A stretch of DNA of 64,000 bases, taken from contig NC_081409.1 in assembly GCF_030272615.1 (NCBI RefSeq), forward strand, positions 525,706,475 through 525,770,474, in the 5' to 3' direction. The notes under the pieces are model-generated. The model made no database searches. It saw only the letters and a list, made by a program, of their open reading frames with translations, and was not told where the DNA came from. The position numbers and the translations under genes were made by a program. How positions within the stretch are numbered: position 1 is the first letter of the stretch; every line of letters starts with the position of its first letter. Source of the stretch: Cryptomeria japonica. Lineage: Eukaryota > Streptophyta > Pinopsida > Cupressales > Cupressaceae. This document shows, in pieces, positions 20,791-30,685 of this stretch.

Positions 20791-21047
20791 CCCATTTTTT
20801 CTCCTAAGTCATTTTTGACTCCTTTTTCTTGTTCTGATTGATGAAATTTGGTCATCCAATGGTGATCATTTTCAAAACACTAATGATCCATGTTGAAATG
20901 TCTAAGCCCTCTCCCAGCAAATCGACAGAGAAAAGAAGATGCGCTGATGAGATTGTTGATATGGTGCTAGACAAAGCTAAGATGCAAGTTGCTTTAGCTT
21001 GGTTTGAAGAATTTCAGAAATCCAATGAGGAGGAGAAAGATGAATAG

Positions 21048-22046
21048 AGTGTCCTCTTTTTGACACTTCCTTTTCATGTAGTTGCATTGTTAGATGGTGC
21101 AAGTTTACTCGCAGCTGCATATCTTCTTTAAGCTGAAGTTGTAGTCAAGTGGAACTGTGCAATTGAATTAGTCAACTGTGCCCACATTTTTCTCCAACAT
21201 TTTCCTATATAAGGAGGACCCTCATTTGTAAATAGGATCTTTTTGGAAATATAACAAAATTCTGCAAGTTTGTATATGCACTCTAAGACTTTGAGTTTAG
21301 ATGTAAATCAAATTGCTTTCAATAAAAGAGGCAAGTTTTGTTGAGACTTTGTGCCAATTCAAGTTGTTATGTGACGATATTTTCTAGAGTTGATTGTGAG
21401 TTTTGTTCTATTGTGAAAGAGGGATCTAAATTCAATCTTGCAGACTTTGAGCTGCTAATTGTATTTAGAGTTATATGTTTGGTTTTCAGTTTTGGTCTTG
21501 TAGACTTTGAGCTGCTTATCATATCTAAAACTAGTGTGGAAAGCTAAAGTGGGAAGATAGCTTGTAGACTTTGTGCTACTTCTATTTTTAAGACTTGTGC
21601 ATGTGAGTTGAAGGGCATCATGTAGTTAGGCTTTGAGTTGCTACATATTGTGCTTAGTTAGCAGAAAATTATCTAAAAAGGTTGATAGGAGAATAGATAG
21701 TTGAAGACTGTGAGCTTTCTTTCTATTTTTCCATCCCGGGGGAGTGACGAAGGTCTTTGTGCCTTCATGGAAACTTTGCTTCCCTTTATGTTCCAAAAAT
21801 CCTACAAAGAAGTTTCAATTCTGTATTTGTTGTTATTTATTTCCAGTTGCTACTACTTTTTTGTGAAGAGAAAAGAGTATAGTTTTTCTTGAAAGAAGAA
21901 GAAAGATTGTTGTCCCACTCATATTAGATTAGTTTAGTTTGTAGATAGGGGGAGCCTTCCCTTAATTAGGAGACTTTTACTCACACATTGTGGTTGAAGC
22001 CACAATTTTGTATATTTCCCCAAGTGTACAAAATTTTCAACCAACA
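21048..22046. other. Right part of the solo LTR, no gene
   Basis: Non-coding LTR sequence ending CCAACA at 22046. Only short frames without family signature are present. Confidence 0.6.
21206..21213 (+). promoter_or_regulatory. TATA-like box of the solo LTR
   Basis: TATATAAG followed by GAGGACC, about 840 bases from the LTR end. It suggests transcription left to right. A 69-codon frame just upstream (20838-21047, Lys/Glu-rich) has no recognised family. Confidence 0.5.
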
Positions 22047-22051
22047 AATCT

Positions 22052-22101
22052 ATTAACAACTAATTCACCCCCCTCTCAGTTGTTCACTGGTAGTCCTAAC
22101 A
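22052..22101 (+). repeat. Last 50 bp of Copia-2 3' LTR
   Basis: Matches the end of the 5' LTR at 6845-6899 (TTAACAACT, C-run, CTCTCAGTTGTTCACT, TCCTAACA). It resumes after AATCT and is followed by AAGTC. Confidence 0.9.
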
Positions 22102-22106
22102 AAGTC

Positions 22107-22957
22107 ATCCAAGTGAAGTGTGCAATCTGCCTATGAGTTGCAGAGTGATGTGTATAACTAGATTTGATCAAGCAAGTAGTGAAGTGCAAGAAAATAGATC
22201 ATTTTCTTATTGTTGTTCCCTAACAGTTTCAACAGGTTAAATCCCTTGACCGGGTAGGTTCTAACGGGCCTTAATCATTTAATTCCCTTAACAGGGCAGC
22301 TCTCAAAAGAGTGTTAAATCCTCTCATGAGGTTGATCCTAATAGATCATCAATCTCCTAATCGAGTTGCAAGGAAAATCTCCTAACCGGCTGACTCCTGA
22401 CAGGGTCTGCTCTTAACCGGGCATATTGTAAGATTCTAACAAGGCTAAGCTCCTAACATGGTGTACTTTGAAAGAGTACAAATATTTGTGGGTGCCAACT
22501 CCCATCGTGGTTTTTTTCCCTATTTGGGTTTCCACATCAAAAACTTATGGTGTTCATGTGTGGAATGTTTTTCATGTGATGTTCTTGTTTATATTTTATT
22601 TCATGTATTATTTCTTAGAAACCGGTTGTGATATTTTATCAGAAGTTTATCAGAGGTTACCAGTACTGATAAGAAGTTATTTGAGAAATTTTTTAATCTT
22701 ATTGATAAGGTTAATGAATTGGTAATTGATCAATTTTATATGATTACTTTGGTGGTGAAAGTATTGGTAAATTATTTGATTAATGTGTTAAGCAAATCTG
22801 GTAAAGAGGTTATTAGATCTGATCACAAAAGTTGAGATATTTTTAGATCTGAGATAAGCTGAAATAAGTTTGATTTTGATTTTTAGTTTAATTGGTCTTA
22901 ATACCAATTCACCCCCCCCCCCCCCTCAATATTAACCTAATCCTTATAGGATTAACA
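22107..22957 (+). repeat. Copia-1 LTR, second part; also serves as 5' LTR for the next internal region
   Basis: It continues 4771-5611 and ends TTAACA at 22957. Its last 210 bases equal 1-206. It is followed by a primer site at 22960, so one LTR separates two internal regions. A long C-run at about 22910-22925 precedes the tail. Confidence 0.85.
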
Positions 22958-22959
22958 AT

Positions 22960-22971
22960 TGGTATCAGAGA
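22960..22971 (+). promoter_or_regulatory. Primer binding site of Copia-3 hybrid
   Basis: TGGTATCAGAGA, two bases after the LTR end; last base altered from the usual C. Present once only. Confidence 0.85.
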
Positions 22972-23032
22972 TTTAATCCTCCATGTGTAGAAAGCCTAAC
23001 CAATTGAGGAAAAATATTATGAGGAATTCAAG

Positions 23033-23410
23033 ATGATGAAGAAAGAGGGTCCCAAGTTCAACAAGGATAACTACAAGATCTGGAAGGACGAGATGAAGAT
23101 CTATATTAAAGTTCTTGGTGCACAATATTGGAAGCAAGTTGAAACAACATATGTTTCTCCTACCACTACTCCCTTGACACTGGATGAACTTAGAGAACAA
23201 CAAGATAACATGCAAGCCCTAGAAGCTATGGTAAGTACTTTATCTGATTTAGAATATATTGATGTTCAAGGATTGGAAACTACAGGTGATGTTTGGGAAA
23301 ATTTAGAGACAATATATGGAAGAGATGAGCATGTTCAAAGAGATAAAGAGGAAAGTTTGAGAGGAAAGTTTGATGACATGAGAATGCTTGAAGGAGAGAA
23401 TATTGGATAG
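23033..23410 (+). CDS. gag: Copia-3 gag, N-terminal part (125 aa)
   Basis: MMKKEGPKFNKDNYKIWKDE matches Copia-1 gag but lacks its early stop and its 50-base deletion. It ends at TAG 23408-23410. The same frame continues at 23411, so the stop is probably a point mutation. Confidence 0.78.
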   Translation: MMKKEGPKFNKDNYKIWKDEMKIYIKVLGAQYWKQVETTYVSPTTTPLTLDELREQQDNMQALEAMVSTLSDLEYIDVQGLETTGDVWENLETIYGRDEHVQRDKEESLRGKFDDMRMLEGENIG

Positions 23411-23731
23411 TATGGTCAGAGAAACACAGAAGTTGTTGACGACATTAAGAGTACTGGAGGCAAAATAGAAGATGATACAATAGTAAGTAAAATGCTCAAA
23501 ACTCTTCTACCTCAGTATGCTATTAGAGTATTGGCAATCCAAGAACTTAGATCTATTGCTAAGGATAAGGTAATTGTTGATTCATTGATTGGTAAGCTTA
23601 CAACTTTTGAATTAAATAGTTTTGACAATAGTGTGACAAAATCTACTGAATCTGTCTATAAGGCTTCTGTTACCGGTTCATCTACTAGAAAAGGAAAAGA
23701 TATATATGAAAATCATGAGTGCAGGACAAGT
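23411..23731 (+). pseudogene. gag: Copia-3 gag, middle part, cut at the hybrid junction
   Basis: In frame after the TAG: KMLKTLLPQYAIRVLAIQEL and LTTFELNSFDNSVTKS match Copia-1 715-950. Homology stops after GAGTGCAGGACAAGT at about 23731. The zinc knuckle and protease are missing. Confidence 0.75.
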
Positions 23732-23736
23732 AAACT

Positions 23737-24494
23737 GTGCGTGCTATCATACCTACATATCCTAAGGAACATTCCTTAACAAGACCTTTGAAACTTGTAC
23801 ACACTGATTTATGTGGTCCTACTAGGACAAGATCAATAAATGGTGAAAAATACTTCATGTTGTTTGTTGATGACTACACTAGAATGGTTTGGGTAACTTT
23901 TCTCAAACATAAGTTAGAAGCCTTTGAAAGATTTACAATTTTTCGTAAAATAGTGAGAAAGAATTAGATTTCAAACTTGAATGTTTGAGATCAGATAAAG
24001 GAGGTGAATTTACCTCTCAAGGATTCATTGATTATTGTGAACAACATGGCATCAAAAGGCAGTATGCTACTACTAGGACACCTCAATAGAATGGGGTTGT
24101 TGAAAGGAAAAATAGAACTATGAAAGAAATGGAAAGAACAATGCTAGATGAAGCTAATTTGTGTGCTACATTCTAGAAACAAGCTATTCATACAATTGTA
24201 TATATTCTAAATAGGGTGCAGATAAGGGTGAAATCCAATTTCACTCCATATGAGCTATGGCATGGTCATTCAGCCACAATTAAATACTTAAAAAAGTTTT
24301 GTTGTAAATACTTTATTAAAAAGGATGATGAAAATCTAAGCAGCTTTCAATCTAAGTCAGATGAAGGTATCCTTTTAGGATACTCTACACATAGTAAAGA
24401 CTATAAATGTTTCAATCAAAGGCTAAATAAGATTGTTGAATCTATTAATGTCATATTTGATGAAAATTTGCTTCTAGATGATGATCATGTGTAG
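23737..24494 (+). pseudogene. pol: Copia-3 integrase, broken
   Basis: LKLVHTDLCGPTRTRS and FVDDYTRMVWVTFL (first Asp) are followed by a frameshift near 23955. Then come LRSDKGGEFTS (second Asp), a TAG near 24088, GVVERKNRT (third acidic residue), another stop near 24175, and TPYELWHGHSATIKYLKKF with GILLGYSTHSKDYKCFN (open 24216-24494). The sequence is clearly different from Copia-1 and Copia-4 integrases. Confidence 0.78.
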
Positions 24495-24749
24495 GATGTT
24501 GAGGAGGAACCTACAATAGGACTTGATAGGTCTCCTACATCTGCTGAAGCAAATGATACTCAATAGAAGGATGCATCAAGTTCTAAGGTAGTAACACCTC
24601 TAAAAACACCCTCCAGGATTGTTATCAAGAATCATTCTCAAAATCAAATTATTGGGGATAGAAATGCAGGAATCTTAACCCGAGGTAAAGCAAAACTTGA
24701 GGAACAAGCTCAAATTGCTGAACACTTTTGTCTGGTAATTGAATTTGAG

Positions 24750-25700
24750 CCTAAAAATATTAATGATGCCTTAAATGATGATTGTTGGTTAAAAGCTACG
24801 TAGGAAGAAATGAATCAGATTGAGAAGAATAAAACTTGGGAATTAGTCCCAAGACCTGATGATAATAATGTTATTGGTGTCAAATGGATCTTTAGAAACA
24901 AACTAGATGAATGTGGCAAGGTGGTTTGAAATAAGGCACATTTTGTGTGCAAAGGGTATGCACAACAAGAAGGTATTGACTTTGGTGAAACTTATGCACC
25001 TGTTGCTTGAATTGAATCTATTAGAATATTCTTAGCATACTCATGTTTCAAGAATTTTAAGGTTTATCAAATGGATGTTAAAACTGCATTATCGAATGGA
25101 TATCTTGATGAGGAAGTGTATATGGAACAACCTGAAGGGTTTGTTGCAAAAGACAAATATGATCATGTTTATAGGTTGAAAAAGGCTCTGTATGGTCTTA
25201 AACAAGCTCCCAGAGCTTGGTATTAAAGGTTGGATGCACACTTAATAGAAAATGGTTTCAAAAGAGGTGGTGTGGACAACAACCTCTATGTAAAATTGCA
25301 AGGTAATGATGTTCTAGTTGTTTAAGTATATGTTCATGACATAATCTTTGGATGCAACAATGATGCTTTGTCTAAACAAAATTCAAAGATTATGGGATCA
25401 GAATTTGAAATGTCAATGTTAGGTGAACTAACATTCTTTCTTGGCCTTCAAGTTTCTCATCTTGAACATGGTATATTTCTATCACAAACAAAATATGCAA
25501 AGGAAATGCTGAAAAAGTTTTAGATGGATAATTGTCATCTAGTGAGCACTCCTATGGTAACTGGCTGTAAGCTTTCCAAAAATGATGATTCTCCTAATGT
25601 TGATCAATCTGAATATAGGTCTATGATAGGAAGATTGTTATAATTAACTACATGAAGACATGATTTAATGCATGCAGTTTGTATGGTTTCTTGATTCTAA
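24750..25700 (+). pseudogene. pol: Copia-3 reverse transcriptase, broken
   Basis: Blocks in order: [65 protein letters not shown], then YVHDIIFG where YVDDIIFG is expected, so a catalytic Asp is replaced by His. FFLGLQVSHLEHGIFLSQTKYA and STPMVTGCKLSKNDD follow. At least six in-frame stops occur, several readable as C-to-T changes of CAA, CGA or CAG. Confidence 0.8.
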
Positions 25701-25779
25701 TATGCTCCTAAACAGTCACATCTTACAATTGTTCAAAGAATATTTATGTATATTCAGGGTATAGTTGATTTTGGTCTTT

Positions 25780-26279
25780 GGTATCCTAGGAGTAATGGTT
25801 TTTCTTTAATGGCATTTACTAATGATGATTGGGCCATTTGTCTAGATGATAGGCACAAGTGGTGCAACTTCTTTCCTTAGAGATTTTCTTGTGGCTTGGC
25901 ATAGCAAAAAGCAAGACTATGTTTCATTGTCTACAACAGAAGCATAATATATTGCAGCTACATCTTGTTGTACTCAACTTCTTTGGATGACTTAGACACT
26001 TTTTGATATGAGTATTGATGTTGAAAAACCTATTCCTATATTTTGTGACAATACTAGTACTATAAATTTGTCTAAGAATCCAACTATGCACTCACGAACC
26101 AAACATGTAGCCATTAAATTTCATTTTTTGCAAGAAAAAGTGTTGGCTAATGAAGTAACTGTGCAATATTATTCCACACAAGCACAAGTGGCAGATATCT
26201 TCACTAATCCTTTGGCTAAAGAGGTATTTGAAAGACTTCGGTCTTGATTAGGAGTTGACTCTGAATCTTTGCTCTCTTA
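25780..26279 (+). pseudogene. pol: Copia-3 RNase H, broken (open 26008-26247)
   Basis: FGLWYPRSNG and a damaged first active-site block are followed by SLSTTEA, stop, YIAATSCCTQLLWM. The open part carries IPIFCDNTSTINLSKNPTMHSRTKHVAIKFHF and VADIFTNPLAKEVFERL, the standard copia polyprotein end. Confidence 0.78.
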
Positions 26280-26557
26280 AATATCCTTCATTGATTCAGG
26301 GGGAGCTTTAAACTCTCTAAACAACTTACTATTGCTTCCTATGTTTTTTATTTGCTACTCCATGCTATATCTGTAGCTGGTTTTGCTTAGTTTTCTTGGC
26401 TTTACTCAGTTTTCCCTTTGTCCTTGTGACAAAAATGGGGAGAAATATGAGTTTATTGGTGATTTGGTTGATTTAGCTACAGCATATTTATTGGTGATTT
26501 TGCTGATTTTGCTTCAGTTGGAATACTTTGTTTCAGATGGCTCATTTTTTGCCATCA

Positions 26558-26574
26558 AGGACAAAGGGAGAGTT
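26558..26574 (+). promoter_or_regulatory. Polypurine tract of Copia-3
   Basis: A tract with core ACAAAGGGAGAG just before an LTR start TGTTTTCTC at 26575. It is weaker than the other copia tracts in the window. Confidence 0.6.
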
Positions 26575-27740
26575 TGTTTTCTCTTTTGTGTTATTTGTCC
26601 TTGATGTCAAAACTGTTGGCTGGTTGGCACCTTGATCTTGGCATATGGCATATTCATTTTTGGCACACTTGGTCTTCGCATTCTTGTCTCGGTCTTTGGC
26701 ATTCAATATCTTGTTCAGTGACAACATTGTGATGTTGGCTTATATTCAGTTTTGATGGTACTGATATTTTGGCTACATGTGCAGATTAAAAGACATCTTG
26801 ATTACATGGTTATGGTTCACTGTTCAAGTGATATCATTTTCTTATGTTTTTACACTATCCTACTGTGATACTAACATCAGTTGACACTTATTTTATGATA
26901 TACTTTATATTGGCCCACAATAAGTTTTGCATTCATGAGTTGGCCATTACATAGCTTCATACAGACTGCACTTCATATTCAACTAAGTATCCTTGGTGCA
27001 ATTTGTTTATCCATGCATATTGCTCATATATTATTTTTGGTGGTTGTGAAAATAGTAATCATGTTTCATTTAGCCCTTGGGTTACTGTGGTATCGAGCTT
27101 ACATCGCAATTTATACACTTTTCATAAGTGTCGAGTCCATTTATATTCCATATATTATTGATATCAAAGTGCATTTACGTTGGCACTTAAGCCGACTTTG
27201 ATATATGATTATTGGTCTCTATAGAATGTATTAATATCGACTTAGATAGTCGACCACCATTACATTTGACAATGCTTTAACATGAGGTTTCGGGTTTCAT
27301 TTGAGCATGTTTCTTAGCTTTGACAACAAAGTGTTATCATTAGCATCGATGGGTATATTGTTGTTATGTTGACAACGACAGTCTTGATGACATGGACAAC
27401 ATTGTAACTCACGTGGATGTGAGTAGACATGGACAACATTATAACTCACGTGGATGTGAGTAGACATTGATTTGGCACTCAAGGATAATATCATTTTGTC
27501 CATTCTAAACGGATTTAAAAATGATTGTATTGTGATTTATGACATTCATTATGACTTGGGGCTCGAATGAAAGAATTTAGGGTAAACAAAGGTTCATTTC
27601 ATTTTGCAAGAATAACAAAGAACCCTAGCGCCACCATGATGAGATTACAGTTACAGTTTGAGAGTGTTCTAGCTGGTTTTATGTCTTGGTTTTCAGATAT
27701 GCCAGATTATGAAGAGTGTCGAGTTGGTTGGTGGACTCTC
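26575..27740 (+). repeat. Copia-3 3' LTR, first part
   Basis: It starts TGTTTTCTC after the purine tract and shows no match to the Copia-1 LTR. No gene is visible. It is interrupted after CTCTC (27736-27740) by Gypsy-A and resumes at 38537. Confidence 0.65.
27389..27462. repeat. 37-bp tandem duplication, each copy with a G-box
   Basis: Two adjacent copies (27389-27425, 27426-27462) differ at one base. Each contains CACGTG (27410, 27447) inside an inverted repeat ACTCAC...GTGAGT. CACGTG is the core site of plant bHLH and bZIP factors. Confidence 0.75.
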
Positions 27741-27906
27741 TATTGAGCATCAAATTTGAATTAATTAAAATATCTTGATTCGTAAGATTGAATTACAAGA
27801 GCCCTCCATTTTTAGAAAAACCCATTATTTTTATTGATATCATAATAACCCATAAGTTATCAAACAAATCTGATAGCATTCTATTGAAATATTCAAAATC
27901 CAAATA

Positions 27907-27940
27907 ATATCGATGAGACCCAGCAATGTCTCATCGATAT
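27907..27940. repeat. Inverted repeat in Gypsy-A LTR
   Basis: Perfect 13-base arms ATATCGATGAGAC / GTCTCATCGATAT (27907-27919, 27928-27940) with an 8-base loop. Retained in the 3' LTR at 36650-36662 and 36671-36683. Confidence 0.8.
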
Positions 27941-28889
27941 AAAAAGGGCATCGAAGGAAAGGGAACACCGATGAACTCTAGAAAGGACTCATCGAAAACA
28001 ATGATTTTACTAATAGAAGATATCGAAGAAAGCAGAGACATTTTCATCGACGGGAGAAAGCTTTTGAGGAAATAATACCATCGGTGCAGCATGAAGGAAA
28101 CTCACCGAAAGAAGCATTCTTATCGAAAGAGTGATATCGATAAAATAGAAGAAAAATACATCGATAAAAGATATCGATGAAGATATGAGTTTCGAGGAAG
28201 CTAAAGGGCGTGTTACCGATATGTATGATTTTGCCGATACAACATTATTGATGAAAAATTACTAATGAGCTCATCGATGAAAAGATGATAGCGGAAGCAA
28301 GTCATCAAAAGTAAAGAAGACTTCGATGAAAAGACAGACCCATTTATTGATAGGGTGTAGTGATGTTGATAGAAAGGGAGTTTCGATGGAAGGATAAAGG
28401 AAGTCACCGAAGCCCTAGGTCTCTTCGACATGAAACCTGATAGACATCATAAATATATTGATGGGGAGATGGCTATAATGACCAAATGAAGCATTTTGAT
28501 AAAGGGAGAAAATACATACTCGAAGTAATATTCAAAACAAAAATATCATTGATAGAGACAAAGAGATCAATGGAATAAAAAATGAGGGATCAAAATAGAT
28601 ATTCTCATCGAAATGATTGTCGCGAAAATCATAAACAAATCCTAGGGAAGGTCATATCGCCATTAAATTCGAACGTGTTCCCAAGTAATCGTTGTTAAAA
28701 CTACCATTATGAACTGATCAAAGATGACATGACGATGCTAAACAGAGATATTATAATGAATAAAGATGACAAGTACATTGAGCACATGGGGGTACTCAAT
28801 TTGTTTATCTTCCATTTTGTTAACAAAAAATGTTAGTTAATGGTTATATGTTGAAAAGCCACAATGCCTGGTGATAATGTATACTCTCA

Positions 28890-28896
28890 TATAAAG
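28890..28896 (+). promoter_or_regulatory. Candidate TATA box of Gypsy-A LTR
   Basis: TATAAAG within CTCATATAAAGAAGGG, conserved at 37633-37639. A second candidate, TATAAAAAGG, follows the inverted repeat at about 27938. Confidence 0.5.
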
Positions 28897-29790
28897 AAGG
28901 GAACTTTGGTAATGTGGGATGATGATTAGAGAAGGAGTAGATTATAGCCTCAGGCTTACCATTGTACTTTTTGGAAAATATATAATATAATCATTCGTTT
29001 TCCTTTGCGTTTGTGTTGTGGATTATTGCATTTTCTGCAGGCAGTTGCTTATGATATTATCTAAAGGAGATAAGGTTATTCATGTTTTTCCAGTAAAATT
29101 TTGTGTTTCATATTGTAGATTTGGATCAAAAAGATTTACTCACAAATTGTAATTGTTCCCTGTATTTCTTCCTTGGATGGTCTCTTAAAAGCTAGGGTTA
29201 AATTCATTCAAGCAGTTTACAATATAGACACTGAAGTAGAGCTCATAAGAAACAGTAACTGACAGACTCATCGAGAGTGGGTGGGTTTAAAAATTGTCTC
29301 ATAAGTTTACACAATAAGTCCTAAAGAAATATAAAAGACTTTGTAGCCCAAACAGCGAAGAAAGGCACTAGTCATATATAGAATACAACTCATCAGTTCA
29401 CATTTCACTTTAAAAGTAATAGGAGTAGCTGAGTAGGAAATATAGAATAGAATAGCAATAGTGTATATACATAAATTTCAAGCACAAAGAACGAATAACT
29501 TCTAAAACAACAATCTTGAACTCATCTGCTATATCTCCAACCTAGGAATTTGTCATTCTGAGATAGGAGGAAATCAAATCAAGATACTTAATCTACTATA
29601 AAAAGCATTAGTCATTGAAAACAACTAGTGAGTAGGTATACTCGCCTAGGTCCTACAAAGCCTAAAGTGAGAGAGTTATTAATAAAATAGGTTCACTCTA
29701 TAAGTTGGCCAAGTCAATTGGAAGGTTTGAGCATAGGAGTTGGCATTTCCTTAGCGCCTATCCAATCTATTGATTTCAGACCCAACAGAT

Positions 29791-29807
29791 TGGCGACTCT
29801 GTTGGGG
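29791..29807 (+). promoter_or_regulatory. Primer binding site of Gypsy-A
   Basis: TGGCGACTCTGTTGGGG, three bases after the LTR. Nearly identical to the Gypsy-B site at 54792. Confidence 0.82.
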
Positions 29808-29887
29808 AACATTCAAAAATGAAAAAAAGTACTCTGTTGTGGGAAAGAACTCATATACAAAATACAAATTCCTTTCGAGAAGAAAGG

Positions 29888-29897
29888 TGGCGACTCT
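29888..29897 (+). repeat. Second primer-site-like motif in Gypsy-A leader
   Basis: TGGCGACTCT repeats the first ten bases of the primer site 97 bases downstream, preceded by AAAGG. Gypsy-B has the same at 54912. Confidence 0.7.
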
Positions 29898-30017
29898 GAA
29901 ATAAGAAATTTTATGTACGGAAGGAGGTCAATAACACAAGGCTACCCCATAGTCCAATTAAACTTTGATTAGAAGAGAAGTAAAAGAAATCCAAAGTAGA
30001 AATCAATAGATAGTCCA

Positions 30018-30470
30018 ATGGAACCTAAAAATAACTTTATGAATGGGAAGTATAATCAACACTATTCTGAAAACCATTCACATCCAGCCTTGAGTAAACA
30101 AAATTATATAGTTCCCACATACCCCAGGGATGAGGACCTGGCAGTTGTGGATAGAGCGCGAAAAGGGAAATTCCCTCCTGGCTTTGAGAATCACCGTCCA
30201 AATTCAAGGACAGGAGCTTCAAGTTCCTCAAGCTCAAGCAAGGTGGATGCATCAGATCGTATGGTAGATTTGATGAAACAAATGATGGAAGCAGCCATTG
30301 AAATGAAAGATGAAGGAAGAGTACAGGAATGTATAGAATCATGTGCTAGAGTGGGTATAAATATCAATGAAGATGATATTGATCATGCCTTGGAGAGATA
30401 CAAGGCAATGTGTGAACAGGAGCCCAAGGATCAAATAGAGGGAGAAACAATACAGATAAAAGCAATGTGA
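30018..30470 (+). CDS. gag: Gypsy-A gag N-terminal segment (150 aa)
   Basis: First long frame after the leader, starting MEPKNNFMNGKYNQHYSEN. It contains a Ser-rich run and an acidic helical part (VDLMKQMMEAAIEMKDEGRVQECIESCARVGI). Position and composition indicate the gag N-terminus. It ends at TGA; the continuing protein lies in another frame from about 30470, so a frameshift separates it from the gag core. Confidence 0.65.
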   Translation: MEPKNNFMNGKYNQHYSENHSHPALSKQNYIVPTYPRDEDLAVVDRARKGKFPPGFENHRPNSRTGASSSSSSSKVDASDRMVDLMKQMMEAAIEMKDEGRVQECIESCARVGININEDDIDHALERYKAMCEQEPKDQIEGETIQIKAM

Positions 30471-30685
30471 AGAACAATACTTACAAGGTGTCTGAAAACC
30501 CTCTATACAATCCTAGGCCAAATGACTTTCCATAGAATAATATACCTCCTAAGCACCAACACAATCACTTCAACAACTTCCCATACCCCAATTTACCTCC
30601 TGAGTATCAGCATAACCAGTTCAATGCCTTTACATATCAAAACCACTTTCAACCACAAAACCAATTTCCTCCTGGTAATAACAAT
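30471..30685 (+). pseudogene. gag: Gypsy-A gag linker, Asn/Gln/Pro-rich
   Basis: In the frame of the following gag core this reads a run such as KHQHNHFNNFPYPNLPPEYQ and NQFPPGNNN, interrupted by one TAG near 30533. It corresponds in position to the Asn/Gly-rich stretch of Gypsy-B. Confidence 0.6.

Larger units (their letters stand above)
11162..22046. mobile_element. Solo LTR nested in Copia-2 3' LTR, itself carrying a nested element
   Basis: It starts TGTTGTCCTCG and ends CAACCAACA, flanked by an exact 5-bp duplication AATCT (11157-11161, 22047-22051). Removing the element at 11370-19903 and one GGTGT leaves 2,346 bp. No primer site, polypurine tract or protein domain is visible, so a solo LTR left by LTR-LTR recombination fits best. 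A TATA-like box at 21206 suggests plus orientation. The superfamily is unknown. Confidence 0.8.
5612..22101 (+). mobile_element. Copia-2, deleted Ty1/copia element nested in the Copia-1 LTR
   Basis: LTRs are 5612-6899 and 9929-11161 plus 22052-22101. Both start TGTTGGCATTATGAATG and end TCCTAACA. The target duplication is AAGCC (5607-5611) and AAGTC (22102-22106), one transition apart. Without the block nested in its 3' LTR the element is 5,600 bp. The internal region is only about 3 kb because RT is deleted. It is related to Copia-4 in protein sequence. Confidence 0.92.
1..22957 (+). mobile_element. Copia-1, Ty1/copia LTR retrotransposon, 5' end outside window
   Basis: The order is LTR end (1-206), primer site (209-220), broken gag-pol (310-4353), polypurine tract (4757-4770), then a complete LTR. 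That LTR starts at 4771, is interrupted by a nested block at 5612-22106, and ends at 22957. The bases just before 206 and just before 22957 are the same sequence with scattered substitutions, which identifies both as the same LTR end. Pol order is protease, integrase, RT, RNase H, typical of Ty1/copia. Many stops and frameshifts make it non-functional. Confidence 0.88.
27741..29787 (+). repeat. Gypsy-A 5' LTR (2047 bp)
   Basis: It starts TATTGAGCATC (the 3' copy keeps TGTTGAGCATC) and ends GACCCAACA. It is rich in ATCGAT-containing motifs between 27900 and 28640. No coding region. Confidence 0.93.

Noticed and set aside
20838-21047. 69-codon Lys/Glu-rich frame as a gene in the solo LTR
   Set aside because: Too short, no homologue recognised, no second copy to test constraint.
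11162-22046. Full LTR element or terminal-repeat miniature element instead of a solo LTR
   Set aside because: No second LTR, primer site or purine tract inside; one TG...CA unit with target duplication fits a solo LTR.
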